This document shows positions 26,838 through 37,107 of a stretch of 64,000 bases of DNA, piece by piece (position 1 is the first letter of the stretch; each line of letters begins with the position of its first letter). Below the pieces are notes generated by a model, which was not told the origin of the DNA, did not search any database, and was given only the letters and a program-made list of their open reading frames with translations. Made by a program: the position numbers and the translations under genes. This DNA comes from Aquificota bacterium (GTDB lineage Bacteria > Thermosulfidibacterota > Thermosulfidibacteria > Thermosulfidibacterales > B14-G1): assembly GCA_015486015.1 (NCBI GenBank), contig WFSL01000036.1:1-64000 (forward strand). Reading direction: 5' to 3'.

Positions 26838-26884
26838 CTAATCCCCACCTTCCACGAGGGATAAATTCTTTGTTTCAGGGAAAA

Positions 26885-26913
26885 TTTATAGGCCTCACCT
26901 TGCGGGGTGTCAA
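26885..26913 (-). promoter_or_regulatory. Sigma-70 promoter of the hrcA operon
   Basis: Minus-strand TTGACA (plus 26908-26913), exactly 17 bp, then TATAAA (plus 26885-26890). It lies about 50 bp before the hrcA start and abuts the CIRCE element on its upstream side. Confidence 0.8.
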
Positions 26914-26918
26914 CCATT

Positions 26919-26945
26919 TTAGCACTCATTTGCACGATGTGCTAA
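26919..26945. promoter_or_regulatory. CIRCE element
   Basis: The left arm TTAGCACTC is perfect, the spacer is 9 bases, and the right arm ATGTGCTAA matches GAGTGCTAA at 7 of 9 positions. Its place just upstream of the hrcA -35 box is unusual, since CIRCE often lies downstream of the promoter. It also lies within 30 bp of a divergent plus-strand promoter-like sequence. Confidence 0.85.
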
Positions 26946-26972
26946 TAATCATGTTTAACGCTCTGAAATGGG

Positions 26973-27001
26973 TTGACTTTTTAGGAATAGCCCAATAAAC
27001 T
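26973..27001 (+). promoter_or_regulatory. Possible promoter of the divergent small gene
   Basis: TTGACT (26973-26978), 17-bp spacer, TAAACT (26996-27001). The expected start, near 27008, would make the ATG at 27010 almost leaderless. It shares the CIRCE-bearing gap with hrcA, so HrcA might affect both directions. Confidence 0.4.
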
Positions 27002-27009
27002 ATAAAAAA

Positions 27010-27312
27010 ATGGAGGAAAAAGGCTTGGGGTGGAAGGAGATATTCTCTATAACCGGTGAAGAGCTCATCAGGAAGGCTTCATGGCGTTTGGGGATGATGC
27101 CATTGGACGAAGTGGTCACCTTGAAAAGACTCAATGCTGAAGGAATCAAGACTACCAAAGAGGGTAACTGGTATAGGCTTATCCTCTCTCGGGGCAAACT
27201 CAAAAGGGAAGTAGGAGGTAAGATAGAGGGGGACCCCTTGGAGGTGCTGTTGCGTTGTTACCTATTGCTCTGGGAGGAGGGGCCTATGATAAGGAAACAA
27301 GAAGCCGCCTGA
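27010..27312 (+). CDS. Hypothetical protein, about 100 residues
   Basis: A small, soluble, basic ORF divergent from hrcA. I do not recognise the family and see no signal peptide or metal motif. It contains GEELIRKASWRLGMMPLDEV and ends in an acidic-hydrophobic segment (LLRCYLLLWEEG). ATG at 27010 has no ribosome site; an in-frame TTG at 27025 has GGAGG at 27012-27016 with good spacing and may be the real start (95 residues). It is plausible but unproven as a gene; codon use resembles its neighbours. Confidence 0.5.
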   Translation: MEEKGLGWKEIFSITGEELIRKASWRLGMMPLDEVVTLKRLNAEGIKTTKEGNWYRLILSRGKLKREVGGKIEGDPLEVLLRCYLLLWEEGPMIRKQEAA

Positions 27313-27442
27313 GTCTCCAAACCATGGATGCGCCAAGCCTTAGAGAGGGTGTCGTTTTTTTGTTTTAATTCCAAGGAGCTTTCGATTTTGCGTTTCTTCC
27401 TATTAGTCTCATCCTTTAATAAGCGCCCCCAAGGAGGAAATA

Positions 27443-28219
27443 ATGCAGATAATCCCAGCAGTAGACATCAGGCACGGGAGATGTGTTAGGCTCTACAGGG
27501 GGGACAGGCAGAGAGAGACTATCTATGGTGATCCTGTAGAGATGGCACTCAAGTGGCAAGCCATCGGGGCCAAGAGACTCCACGTAGTAGACCTGGATGG
27601 TGCCTTTCAGGGCAAGCCAATGAATCTGGAGGTGGTGAGGCAAATATGTACCCGTCTATCCATCCCTGTAGAGGTAGGAGGAGGGGTAAGGTCACTAAGG
27701 ATTATTGAGTTGCTCCTGCAGGCAGGTGCGAGATGGGTTATCTTGAGTACAGCCCTGGTGAAAGATCAAGATATGGCTGAAGAGGCGGGACGGCAGTTTG
27801 GAGACCATCTCATTGCCGGCGTAGACGCCCGCTCAGGGAAAGTAGCGGTTAGGGGTTGGAAAGAAGAAATCCCTATGGATGCCTTGACCCTGGCCCGCCG
27901 GTGTGAAGACCAAGGCTACAGTGCGATCATATACACAGACATCCTCAGGGATGGTACCTTGAGTGGACCCAACCTGGAAGAGACAGCAAGGATTGCAAGG
28001 GGCATCTCCATACCACTCATAGCTTCGGGAGGGGTCTCCTGCATAGAGGATCTCCAGATGGTAGCAAGACTCGAACCCTTGGGCGTGACAGGGGTCATTG
28101 TTGGCAAGGCCCTATACGACGGAAGGATAGATTTGAAGGCGGTCTTAGAGAGGATGAGAGGAAAAAACAGAGAAGTCCCACAAACCCAGGTCTTGTCAAG
28201 GAAAAAGAGGCTGTGTTAA
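27443..28219 (+). CDS. hisA: Phosphoribosylformimino-5-aminoimidazole carboxamide ribotide isomerase
   Basis: Fourth step of histidine synthesis, a TIM-barrel isomerase. The 258-residue product shows IIPAVDIRHGRCVRLYRGD, the catalytic aspartates in AVDI and IYTDILRDGTLSG, VEVGGGVRS and LIASGGVS phosphate-binding loops, with ProFAR family length. A clear AAGGAGG precedes the ATG. It is isolated from other his genes in this window. The 130 bp before it include a T-rich tract after a weak stem and no clear promoter. Confidence 0.94.
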   Translation: MQIIPAVDIRHGRCVRLYRGDRQRETIYGDPVEMALKWQAIGAKRLHVVDLDGAFQGKPMNLEVVRQICTRLSIPVEVGGGVRSLRIIELLLQAGARWVILSTALVKDQDMAEEAGRQFGDHLIAGVDARSGKVAVRGWKEEIPMDALTLARRCEDQGYSAIIYTDILRDGTLSGPNLEETARIARGISIPLIASGGVSCIEDLQMVARLEPLGVTGVIVGKALYDGRIDLKAVLERMRGKNREVPQTQVLSRKKRLC

Positions 28220-28261
28220 TGGGGAAAGTCAATTTGAGAATCCCAAGAAAGAGGTGATGCA

Positions 28262-28453
28262 ATGGCAAGGCGGTGTGAGATCTGTGGAAAAGGCCCTATG
28301 AGCGGACACAAAATAAGCCACGCCCACAATGTGAGCAAGAGGCGTTTTCTTCCCAACATCCAAAGAATGAAAGTGAGGTTCCCCAACGGTACGGTAAGAA
28401 CCATCAAGGTATGTACAAGATGCCTCAAGGCAGGGAAGGTGGTTAGGGCCTAA
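28262..28453 (+). CDS. rpmB: 50S ribosomal protein L28
   Basis: A 63-residue large-subunit protein with the L28 signature [20 protein letters not shown] and later [19 protein letters not shown]. It is the zinc-binding (C+) form with two CxxC pairs (C5/C8 and C51/C54). It follows hisA and converges on relA with only 6 bp between stop codons. Confidence 0.97.
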   Translation: MARRCEICGKGPMSGHKISHAHNVSKRRFLPNIQRMKVRFPNGTVRTIKVCTRCLKAGKVVRA

Positions 28454-28459
28454 TAAGGT

Positions 28460-30622
28460 TTAATGCATCACTCTGCCCACCCGCACTACCCCTGGTATCC
28501 TGCGGATGGACCTCTTAACCCTCTCTAACTGATCCACATCCTTCACATCTATAATGAAGTTTAGGTGAGCCTTCTTGTCTAAAGTGGTCAACACTTGGGC
28601 CTTCTCCACGTTTGCGCCCTCCCTCGCTATGGCCCCAGAGATCTCAGCCAAAAGTCCCAGTTTGTCCTCTGTCTCCACCTTCAGCTTCACAGGTAACACG
28701 CTCTTATCATCCACAGCCCAGGCAGCCTCCACCTTCCGTGCAGGATCTATCTGGAGATGAAGAAGATTAGGACAATCGGCAGTATGGATGGTAATCCCCT
28801 TACCCCTGGTAATGTATCCCACGATCTCATCCCCCGGGATGGGATTGCAGCAACGGGCAAACCTCACCAAGATATCATCCAATCCTTTCACCACCACACC
28901 TGCTACCCTCTTCCTCTTCTTAGGGAGAGAGGGTCCCTCAAGCTTCTTCTTCTCTCGTTGCTCGACCTCCTCGGGGGTGAGTATCTTCTTTAAAATCTGC
29001 CTTGGGGAGACCTTGCCAAACCCTACAGCGACCACCAAATCATTAGGGTTATTGAATCCCATATCCTGAGCCACCTGATCCAGCTCTCCACGCTCCAGCT
29101 TCTTGAGAAAGTTTTTCCTAAACTTCTTAAACTCCCTATGGCAAATATCCTTGCCCACCTCCAGGGCCTTGAGCCTCTCTTGGGCTCTGAGCCAAGTGCT
29201 GATCTTCGCCCTGGCTCTCGTTGTACATACCAGCTTAAGCCAGTCCCTGCTAGGGTGACGATCTTTAGAGGTGAGGATCTCTACCTGTTCTCCTGTTTTT
29301 AGGTGATAGCTCAATGGGACGAGCCTGCCGTCCACCCGGGCGCCCATACAGTGATGGCCCACCTCGGTGTGGACAGCATAGGCGAAGTCCAATGGCGTGG
29401 CACCCTTGGGGAGAGTTTTCACTTCACCCTTGGGAGTAAAGACATAGACCTTTTCAGGGAACAAATCCAGCTTCAGGTTCTGAAGGAACTCCCTAGAGTC
29501 CTCCATCTCCTGTTGCCACTCTAACAGGTGCCTGACCCAGCGCACAATCTGGTCCTCTTCCTTGTCTGTTCGCCCCTCTTTGTACTTCCAGTGAGCGGCA
29601 ATACCCTCCTCAGCCACCCTGTGCATCTCCCAAGTGCGGATCTGGAACTCCACCTTCTCCCCCTCCGGCCCTACTACTGTGGTGTGGAGTGATTGGTACA
29701 TGTTGGGCTTGGGCACGGCAATATAATCCTTGAACCGCCCCGGTATGTACGGCCAGGAGGAGTGGATGATGCCAAGCACCATATAGCATTCGTCCACGGT
29801 ATTTGTTATGATGCGTAGTGCCACAAGATCGTAGAGTTCTTCAAATGTGAGATTCTGCTCCAGCATCTTCTTATAGATAGAATAAAAACTCTTGGGCCTC
29901 CCCGTTACTGTAGCCTCAATTCCCCGGGACCTTAGCTTTTCCTGAACGAGGCTGATCATTCTGTTAATATAAGCCTCCCTTTCTTCCCGCTTCTTGGCTA
30001 CCCGCTCTTTTATATACTCATACATCTCGGGATTGAGTTCATGAAAGGCCAGATCCTCCATCTCCCATTTCAACCAAGCAATCCCCAAGCGGTGGGCCAA
30101 GGGCACGTAGATATCCAACGACTCTTGGGCAATCCGCTTACGTTTGGCCTCCTGAGGAATAAACTGAAGGGTCTTCATGTTATGAAGCCTGTCCGCCAGC
30201 TTAACGAGGATGACCCGGATGTCCTTAGCCATGGCAAGGAGCATCTTTCTAATGGTCTCGGCTTGCTGCTGAAGCACCGTCCTGGACTCCACCTGCCCTA
30301 TCTTGGAAACCCCCTCCACCATAAATGCGATATCCTCACCGAATTCCTTGGCCAGATCATCAAAGGTAACAGGTGTATCCTCTAAGACATCATGAAGAAG
30401 TCCCGCGGCTACAGTGGAAGGATCCATCCTCATCTTGGCCAGGATAGCTGCTACACTGAGGGGATGAGAGATGTAAGGCTCACCTGACTTTCTCCTCTGA
30501 CCCTTATGAGCCTTTGAGGCATAAACAAACGCCCTGTCCAACACCCCCACATCGCCTTTGGGGTGATGAGAAAGTACTAAATCTTTTATCTCTTCCAATT
30601 GCCTGGTATAAAAGTATGCCAT
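28460..30622 (-). CDS. relA/spoT: Bifunctional (p)ppGpp synthetase/hydrolase
   Basis: Stringent-response enzyme of 720 residues in standard order: HD hydrolase (GQRRKSGEPYISHPLSVA; LLHDVLEDTPV with the HDxxED set intact), synthetase (RPKSFYSIYKKMLEQNLTF; AVPKPNMYQSLHTTV), TGS domain (PKGEVKTLPKGATPLDFAYA), a zinc-finger-like helical region (CCNPIPGDEIVGYI) and a C-terminal ACT domain. Both active sites look complete, so it is the Rel/SpoT-type single enzyme. It has a convincing promoter at 30647-30675 overlapping the divergent purC side. Confidence 0.95.
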   Translation of the reverse strand: MAYFYTRQLEEIKDLVLSHHPKGDVGVLDRAFVYASKAHKGQRRKSGEPYISHPLSVAAILAKMRMDPSTVAAGLLHDVLEDTPVTFDDLAKEFGEDIAFMVEGVSKIGQVESRTVLQQQAETIRKMLLAMAKDIRVILVKLADRLHNMKTLQFIPQEAKRKRIAQESLDIYVPLAHRLGIAWLKWEMEDLAFHELNPEMYEYIKERVAKKREEREAYINRMISLVQEKLRSRGIEATVTGRPKSFYSIYKKMLEQNLTFEELYDLVALRIITNTVDECYMVLGIIHSSWPYIPGRFKDYIAVPKPNMYQSLHTTVVGPEGEKVEFQIRTWEMHRVAEEGIAAHWKYKEGRTDKEEDQIVRWVRHLLEWQQEMEDSREFLQNLKLDLFPEKVYVFTPKGEVKTLPKGATPLDFAYAVHTEVGHHCMGARVDGRLVPLSYHLKTGEQVEILTSKDRHPSRDWLKLVCTTRARAKISTWLRAQERLKALEVGKDICHREFKKFRKNFLKKLERGELDQVAQDMGFNNPNDLVVAVGFGKVSPRQILKKILTPEEVEQREKKKLEGPSLPKKRKRVAGVVVKGLDDILVRFARCCNPIPGDEIVGYITRGKGITIHTADCPNLLHLQIDPARKVEAAWAVDDKSVLPVKLKVETEDKLGLLAEISGAIAREGANVEKAQVLTTLDKKAHLNFIIDVKDVDQLERVKRSIRRIPGVVRVGRVMH

Positions 30623-30646
30623 CTCTCTTCCCCTGGACTATGGAGG

Positions 30647-30675
30647 AATATAGGCACCCCCACTGCCCTTGACAA
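30647..30675 (-). promoter_or_regulatory. Promoter of relA/spoT
   Basis: Minus-strand TTGTCA (plus 30670-30675), 17-bp spacer, TATATT (plus 30647-30652), 25 bp before the start codon. A TTGACA on the plus strand (30669-30674) coincides with the same bases, so the divergent purC promoter, if that is its -35 box, would share them. Confidence 0.65.
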
Positions 30676-30796
30676 GGCCAAGGAAATTTTATGGAAACCC
30701 AGAAACAGAATGAAGATTCCACCCTTGTAAAGGGTAGACTCCGAAACCCCAAAGTGGAATAAGTTAATCCGAAAGGTTGAAAACAGGAGGAAGGGG

Positions 30797-31678
30797 ATGG
30801 AAGCAGTAACTGAGACCCATATAGAGGAGCTTCCAAGGCTATTTAAGGGAAAGGTTAGGGATGTCTACGAGGTAGATAGTGATCGCCTCCTTCTGGTAGC
30901 AACGGATAGAATATCAGCCTTTGATGTGGTCTTTTCTGAAGGGATACCAGAAAAGGGAAAGGTGCTAACCAGGACGTCCAACAAGTGGTTCAGCATGATC
31001 ACCCATATCCCCAACCACATCATCTCTACCCACCCCGAAAGGGAACTGCCATTCTTATCCAGATACCCAGAGACTGAAGAGAGGGCTGTGCTGGTGAAGA
31101 GGCTCAGGAGATTAGATATAGAGTGTGTGGCCAGGGGATACCTATTTGGTAGCGCATGGAAAGAGTATCTGGAGAAGTGTGAGGTGTGTGGGGTGAAGTT
31201 ACCCCCGGGAATGCGTCAGGCAGAGCGCCTCCCGAGACCTATCTTTACCCCTGCCACAAAAGCATCCAGTGGACACGACGAGAACGTGCCCTTTGAGGAG
31301 TGCATCCGGATCCTGGGCGACAGGGAGATTGCGAGGATAGTCAAGGAGACCACACTAGAGATCTACACATGGGCCCATAACCTCCTATGGGAAAGAGGGA
31401 TCATCCTATCAGACACAAAGTTTGAGTTCGGTGTTGATAGAGAAGGCCAGGTCTATCTCATTGACGAGGTGCTTACCCCCGACTCCAGCCGCTTCTGGTC
31501 CAGAGAAACCTATCAGGTGGGCATTAGCCCACCCAACTATGATAAACAGTTTATCAGGGACTACTTAGAAACCTTGAATTGGGATAAGAAACCACCTCCT
31601 CCCCCCCTTCCCAAGGAGATCATTGAAAAGACCATCGCCAGGTACAAGGAGATAGAGAGAATCATCCTATCCCTTTGA
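30797..31678 (+). CDS. purC: Phosphoribosylaminoimidazole-succinocarboxamide synthase
   Basis: ATP-dependent addition of aspartate to CAIR in purine synthesis. The 293-residue protein is the long form: KGKVRDVYEVDSDRLLLVAT and DRISAFDVVFSEGIPEKG at the start, VVKRLRR-type ATP-site region, ECVARGYLFGSAWKEY, then SSGHDENVPFEE and LIDEVLTPDSSRFW near the end. A GGAGGAAGGGG site precedes the ATG. The leader holds a small perfect hairpin (ACCCTT-GTA-AAGGGT, 30721-30735) of unknown meaning. No other pur gene is adjacent. Confidence 0.96.
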   Translation: MEAVTETHIEELPRLFKGKVRDVYEVDSDRLLLVATDRISAFDVVFSEGIPEKGKVLTRTSNKWFSMITHIPNHIISTHPERELPFLSRYPETEERAVLVKRLRRLDIECVARGYLFGSAWKEYLEKCEVCGVKLPPGMRQAERLPRPIFTPATKASSGHDENVPFEECIRILGDREIARIVKETTLEIYTWAHNLLWERGIILSDTKFEFGVDREGQVYLIDEVLTPDSSRFWSRETYQVGISPPNYDKQFIRDYLETLNWDKKPPPPPLPKEIIEKTIARYKEIERIILSL

Positions 31679-31691
31679 GGAAATCTAAGGG

Positions 31692-31796
31692 CTACAGTCT
31701 TCTTTTGAAGAACCTCAGGGCGAACCAGAGGAGCACAGCGATAACGTTTACCCAGGCGATCACCTTTATCAGCAATAGCCCTTTACCGTTGCTCAT
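31692..31796 (-). CDS. Very small single-pass membrane protein (34 residues)
   Basis: An ORF missed by length filters. ATG at 31796 shares ATGA with the stop of the preceding membrane-protein gene and has an AAGGAGA site. The peptide is MSNGKGLL then a hydrophobic segment (about residues 7-27, rich in V, I, A, W) ending in FFKRRL, the usual positive-inside pattern. The exact coupling to its neighbour argues it is translated. Function unknown; as part of a two-gene membrane unit it may be an accessory subunit. Confidence 0.6.
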   Translation of the reverse strand: MSNGKGLLLIKVIAWVNVIAVLLWFALRFFKRRL

Positions 31797-32266
31797 TCTG
31801 TGTATCTCCTTAGAAACCTCGCTATCAGGAGCCCTACCACAAGGCTAACAGTGGAAATCCATAGGTCGCAAAAGGATGGATCACAATAGAGCCCTTCCGC
31901 AATGTACTCGTGGTATACATTGATAAATAATCCAGTGATAAAGGTGATTCCTGTGCTTATCCCCACCAAGGGCAACAGAAGGCCATACAGCCCAAAAGGA
32001 CCCCCATGACCCAAGAGGTTTGTGGCAGCGCTATTGCCATCACACGTAAAGAAGCTACCAGGACTGGATATGGGTCTTGGCGGCTTCACCCAAAATACAG
32101 GGAAGTGTGAAAGATTCTCCTCCACCCTTTCCACCCCCCAATGGGGTCCATGTGGGAAATAGTCCGAAGGATACCCCTTGAGGGCCTGTGGATCCGTAAG
32201 GAGGGATAAGACAGGATCCACTACCACAAACAAGAGCAACAGCAAAAACAGCAGGGGTATCCTCAA
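31793..32266 (-). CDS. Membrane protein of unknown function, coupled to the LOG-family gene
   Basis: Read from TTG at 32266, which overlaps the stop of the upstream LOG-family gene (TTGA) and follows an AGAGGGGG site, it has 157 residues. A signal-anchor-like start (RIPLLFLLLLLFVVVD) is followed by a soluble segment with HGPHWGVE and CDGNSAATNLLGHGG, and then two further hydrophobic segments (about 88-112 and 133-150) before a basic tail (ARFLRRYTE). A start further upstream would lie inside the LOG gene and is unlikely. I recognise no family. It runs straight into the 34-residue gene. Confidence 0.65.
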   Translation of the reverse strand: MRIPLLFLLLLLFVVVDPVLSLLTDPQALKGYPSDYFPHGPHWGVERVEENLSHFPVFWVKPPRPISSPGSFFTCDGNSAATNLLGHGGPFGLYGLLLPLVGISTGITFITGLFINVYHEYIAEGLYCDPSFCDLWISTVSLVVGLLIARFLRRYTE

Positions 32267-32940
32267 AACACAAACCCCCTCTGATGCTGATCGTACCAGG
32301 AGATGATCCGCTTTACCACCATCTCTGGGCAATCCTCCACCTGGAAGATATCCATATCCTCTCGGCCGATATAGCCCCTTTCCAACACCTCCCTCGCTAC
32401 CCACTGGATCAAACCTTCCCAATACTTTGAACCCATAAGGATCACAGGGAAGGTGTGTATCTTGTTGGTCTGGATGAGGAGGATAGTCTCAAAGAACTCA
32501 TCCAAGGTACCCAATCCCCCTGGAAGGAGGACAAAAGCCGTGGCGTAGCGGACCAGCATCACCTTGCGCACGAAGAAGTAGTGGAAGTTAAGGGTAAGAG
32601 TGGTGTAGGGGTTAGGCTTTTGTTCATGTGGTAACTCTATGTTGAGCCCCACAGATCTGCCCCCCACCTCTAAGGCTCCCCTATTGGCCGCCTCCATGAC
32701 TCCAGGCCCTCCACCTGTAAAGACAGAGAAACCCTCTTTGGCGAGTTCCCTCCCCACCCTTCTCGCCAAATCGTATACTTCATCTCCCTCCTTTACCCGC
32801 GCAGATCCAAAAACCGTTACAGCAGGTAGGAAAGTAGGTAGTGCATCAAAGCCCTCCACGAAATCCCTTATAATCCTGAAGATCCTCCAGGCCTCTTCGT
32901 TACACGGCAAATTGAGTTCAAAAGTGTCACCCTTTTCCAT
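32263..32940 (-). CDS. LOG-family (TIGR00730) Rossmann-fold protein
   Basis: Lysine-decarboxylase-like protein; characterised relatives are cytokinin riboside 5'-monophosphate phosphoribohydrolases or nucleotide 5'-monophosphate nucleosidases. The 225-residue product has the family motifs FTGGGPGVMEAANRGA (about 76-91) and ATAFVLLPGGLGTLDEFFE, the PGGxGTxxE active-site loop. It leads a three-gene unit with two membrane proteins. A role in nucleotide salvage is the default; the link with membrane proteins is unexplained. Confidence 0.88.
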   Translation of the reverse strand: MEKGDTFELNLPCNEEAWRIFRIIRDFVEGFDALPTFLPAVTVFGSARVKEGDEVYDLARRVGRELAKEGFSVFTGGGPGVMEAANRGALEVGGRSVGLNIELPHEQKPNPYTTLTLNFHYFFVRKVMLVRYATAFVLLPGGLGTLDEFFETILLIQTNKIHTFPVILMGSKYWEGLIQWVAREVLERGYIGREDMDIFQVEDCPEMVVKRIISWYDQHQRGFVF

Positions 32941-33069
32941 GATCCCTCAATTACCAGAACAGGGCGAAACTTTAAACAGCAAAGTCACCTACTGGCCTTA
33001 ACCATTCACATGTGCTACCTGAGGCACAAGGAGAAAATCCCAGAGGAGGCAACGGAACTATCGAGATGA

Positions 33070-34841
<1,772 letters not shown>

Positions 34842-34926
34842 AAGCTGAGAGGTCTTTCTATGTCGCTTACTTCAATAGGGACTTAGCTACTTGGGGCATT
34901 TTTACATTGCGCCATCCTCCATTTCC

Positions 34927-35325
34927 CTATTTCTCCTGGCACAATTCCAACAGTATCCCACCTGTAGATTTGGGATGAAGGAAGGCAATAAGGGTACCAT
35001 GGGCACCCACCCGAGGTCTCTCATCTATCAGTTTTACACCTTTAGTCTTGAGCTTCTCTAACACAGCCTCTACATCCTCTACTCCTAAAGCTACATGATG
35101 TACCCCTTCCCCCCTCTTCTCAATAAACCTGGCCACAGGGGAATCAGGAGCAGTAGGCTCCAAGAGCTCCATCCTGGCATCACCCACAGGGATAAAGGCT
35201 ACCCTCACCTTTTGGTCCTCTACCACCTCCTCACTCTCCACCTCCAAGCCAAGGTTTCTGAAGATCTCCTTGGCACGTTCCATGTCCTTCACCGCAATGC
35301 CAATGTGATCCACCTTCCTATACAT
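34927..35325 (-). CDS. mce: Methylmalonyl-CoA epimerase
   Basis: Interconverts the 2S and 2R forms of methylmalonyl-CoA. The 132-residue vicinal-oxygen-chelate protein shows [51 protein letters not shown] and [14 protein letters not shown]; the metal ligands H7, the paired HH of GVHHVA and the terminal glutamate are present. It implies a methylmalonyl-CoA route (propionate metabolism) in this organism. No mutase is in the window. Confidence 0.92.
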   Translation of the reverse strand: MYRKVDHIGIAVKDMERAKEIFRNLGLEVESEEVVEDQKVRVAFIPVGDARMELLEPTAPDSPVARFIEKRGEGVHHVALGVEDVEAVLEKLKTKGVKLIDERPRVGAHGTLIAFLHPKSTGGILLELCQEK

Positions 35326-35426
35326 CTACACCCCTCCCCATCTAAACACCCAAGTAGAAACTGACGCCCCAGTTCAGGCGACTTCGCCTACCAGAGCTCT
35401 ACATCTTTACAATACTCAATAAGGAA

Positions 35427-35478
35427 TTGACAACAAGGTTTTTAAAAGTTATTCGTATTAACACCTGTTACTGAATAA
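35427..35478 (+). promoter_or_regulatory. Promoter region of the PerR/Fur-family gene
   Basis: TTGACA (35427-35432), 17-bp spacer, then a weak TATTCG (35450-35455). An imperfect dyad with arms TTATTC and GAATAA (35449-35454 and 35473-35478) overlaps the -10 box and could be the autoregulatory site, but it does not match a canonical PerR or Fur box. Confidence 0.4.
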
Positions 35479-35494
35479 ACAATAGGGGAAGAAG

Positions 35495-35941
35495 ATGAAA
35501 ACAAGAGAGGAGACTATTCAAAAACTGAGGAGCAAGGGCCTAAAGATCACTCCTCAAAGAATCGCTATCATAGATGTATTAGAAGGAAGTACCTCTCATC
35601 CCTCAGTAGATGAAATCTACCAGATGCTCTCTGACAGGTATCCCACCATCTCCTACGCCACTATTTACAAGACTTTAGAGACCCTATGCGAAGCAGGAGA
35701 GGTCCGGGAGATCAACATTGATCCCCACAAAAAGAGATATGATCCCTTCACCCACCCCCATCATCATTTTCGTTGCCTGGTTTGTGGCAAAATAGAAGAC
35801 ATATCACCCGAAGAAATACCTTTCCCTGAGATGCCCAAAAAGATCAAGGAAAAGTACGAGATCACAGATGTCACTTTGTATATCTATGGCATCTGCCCCT
35901 CTTGTAAAAAACAGCAGCATCAACACCAAACAGACCCTTAG
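35495..35941 (+). CDS. Fur-family transcriptional regulator, PerR-like
   Basis: A 148-residue metalloregulator. The N-terminal winged helix includes KITPQRIAIIDVL and SYATIYKTLETL; the C-terminal domain has HPHHHFRCLVCGKIED and the second CxxC (C134/C137), giving the structural zinc site C94, C97, C134, C137. Asp at 83 in RYDP, where iron-sensing Fur usually has Glu, is the marker of peroxide-sensing PerR, and H35 is present. A role in oxidative-stress control of an anaerobe is therefore likely but inferred. The C-terminus ends in a short His/Gln tail. Confidence 0.88.
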   Translation: MKTREETIQKLRSKGLKITPQRIAIIDVLEGSTSHPSVDEIYQMLSDRYPTISYATIYKTLETLCEAGEVREINIDPHKKRYDPFTHPHHHFRCLVCGKIEDISPEEIPFPEMPKKIKEKYEITDVTLYIYGICPSCKKQQHQHQTDP

Positions 35942-36108
35942 GATAATCTTAACCGAGCAAGCTTTACAGCTTCAAACCAAGGGCGAAGGCCCAATGGAAG
36001 GGAATAGTAAACAGAGTTCTCAGCACAAGTGGAAGGTCTTTAGCGCCTTTGAAGATACCTAAGGTCATATGCATTGCCTTTTTCCTTGCGCTATGGCAAT
36101 GGGATGAC

Positions 36109-37107
36109 ATGCTATTGAAACGGATTATTCGTTCCTTCACAGGCAAGAAGGTGTTGGTGCTTGGAGATTTAGTGGCAGATCAGTATATTCTTGGATACAC
36201 ATCACGCGTCTCCAGGGAAGCACCAGTCCTCATCCTACGCTACGACTCTGAGAAAGTGCTCCTGGGAGGTGGTGCCAATGCATTATACAATATCCACACC
36301 TTGGGAGGTACCCCTTTACCCGTAGGCGTGGTGGGCGATGACCAGATGGGCCAGAAGCTCCTTGAGACCTTAAAGGAAAAGGGAATAGAAACCTGGGGGG
36401 TAGTGACAGTCCCAGGGTGGAGAACGGTAACCAAGACGCGCATCCTCGCAGGGGGACACCACACAGTGAAACAACAGGTAGTAAGGATAGACAGGGAGCC
36501 AGCAGGACCACTCCCTCCTGAGGCATCACGCGAAATTGAAGAGCGACTCCAAGAGATGGCTAAGGAGTCAGAGGCCATCATGGTCTCTGATTATGGTTAT
36601 GGCGTAGTGAGTCCCAGAATAATAAGGCTACTCCCAACGTGGATGGAGAGGTGCCCGGTGAGCGTAGACTCTCGGCATAGGGTACTGGACTTTAAAGGGT
36701 TAACCGCCGCTACCCCCAACGAGCCTGAGACAGCCATGGCCCTGGGTGTACCCCAAATAGAAAATGGTAACGTCGAATGGGCAGGGAAACGCCTCTTGGA
36801 GCTCACAGGGAACAAGGCCATTCTTGTCACCAGGGGTAAAAAGGGAATGGCACTTTTCCTGAATACGGGTGAGATATACCACATCCCCATCTTTGGTACA
36901 GACGAGGTAGCAGACGTTACAGGGGCTGGGGATACAGTCATAGCCACCTTTTCCTTGGCGCTGGCTGCAGGGGCAGGTTTCTTAGAGGCAGCCCGCCTGG
37001 CCAACTATGCAGGGGGCATCGTGGTGATGAAGAGCGGTACTGCCACCGTCTCCCAAAGGGAACTTATAGAAGCAGTGGAAGAACAGTATGAGAACGGCCA
37101 GAAGTAA
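36109..37107 (+). CDS. hldE1/rfaE1: D-glycero-beta-D-manno-heptose-7-phosphate kinase
   Basis: PfkB-family sugar kinase of ADP-heptose synthesis. Starting at ATG 36109 it has 332 residues: [15 protein letters not shown] at the N-terminus, [22 protein letters not shown], and the PfkB signature [20 protein letters not shown] near the end with the catalytic Asp in GAGD. An upstream ATG (36049) would add 20 residues unlike the family. It is followed by the adenylyltransferase with a 20-bp overlap, so the two activities of HldE are split into adjacent genes. Implies LPS with heptose. Confidence 0.92.
   Translation: MLLKRIIRSFTGKKVLVLGDLVADQYILGYTSRVSREAPVLILRYDSEKVLLGGGANALYNIHTLGGTPLPVGVVGDDQMGQKLLETLKEKGIETWGVVTVPGWRTVTKTRILAGGHHTVKQQVVRIDREPAGPLPPEASREIEERLQEMAKESEAIMVSDYGYGVVSPRIIRLLPTWMERCPVSVDSRHRVLDFKGLTAATPNEPETAMALGVPQIENGNVEWAGKRLLELTGNKAILVTRGKKGMALFLNTGEIYHIPIFGTDEVADVTGAGDTVIATFSLALAAGAGFLEAARLANYAGGIVVMKSGTATVSQRELIEAVEEQYENGQK

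Noticed and set aside
35449-35478. Canonical PerR or Fur box in front of the regulator gene
   Set aside because: Only the outer six bases of each arm match as a dyad; the inner positions do not fit either consensus, so it is kept only as a weak site within the promoter entry.
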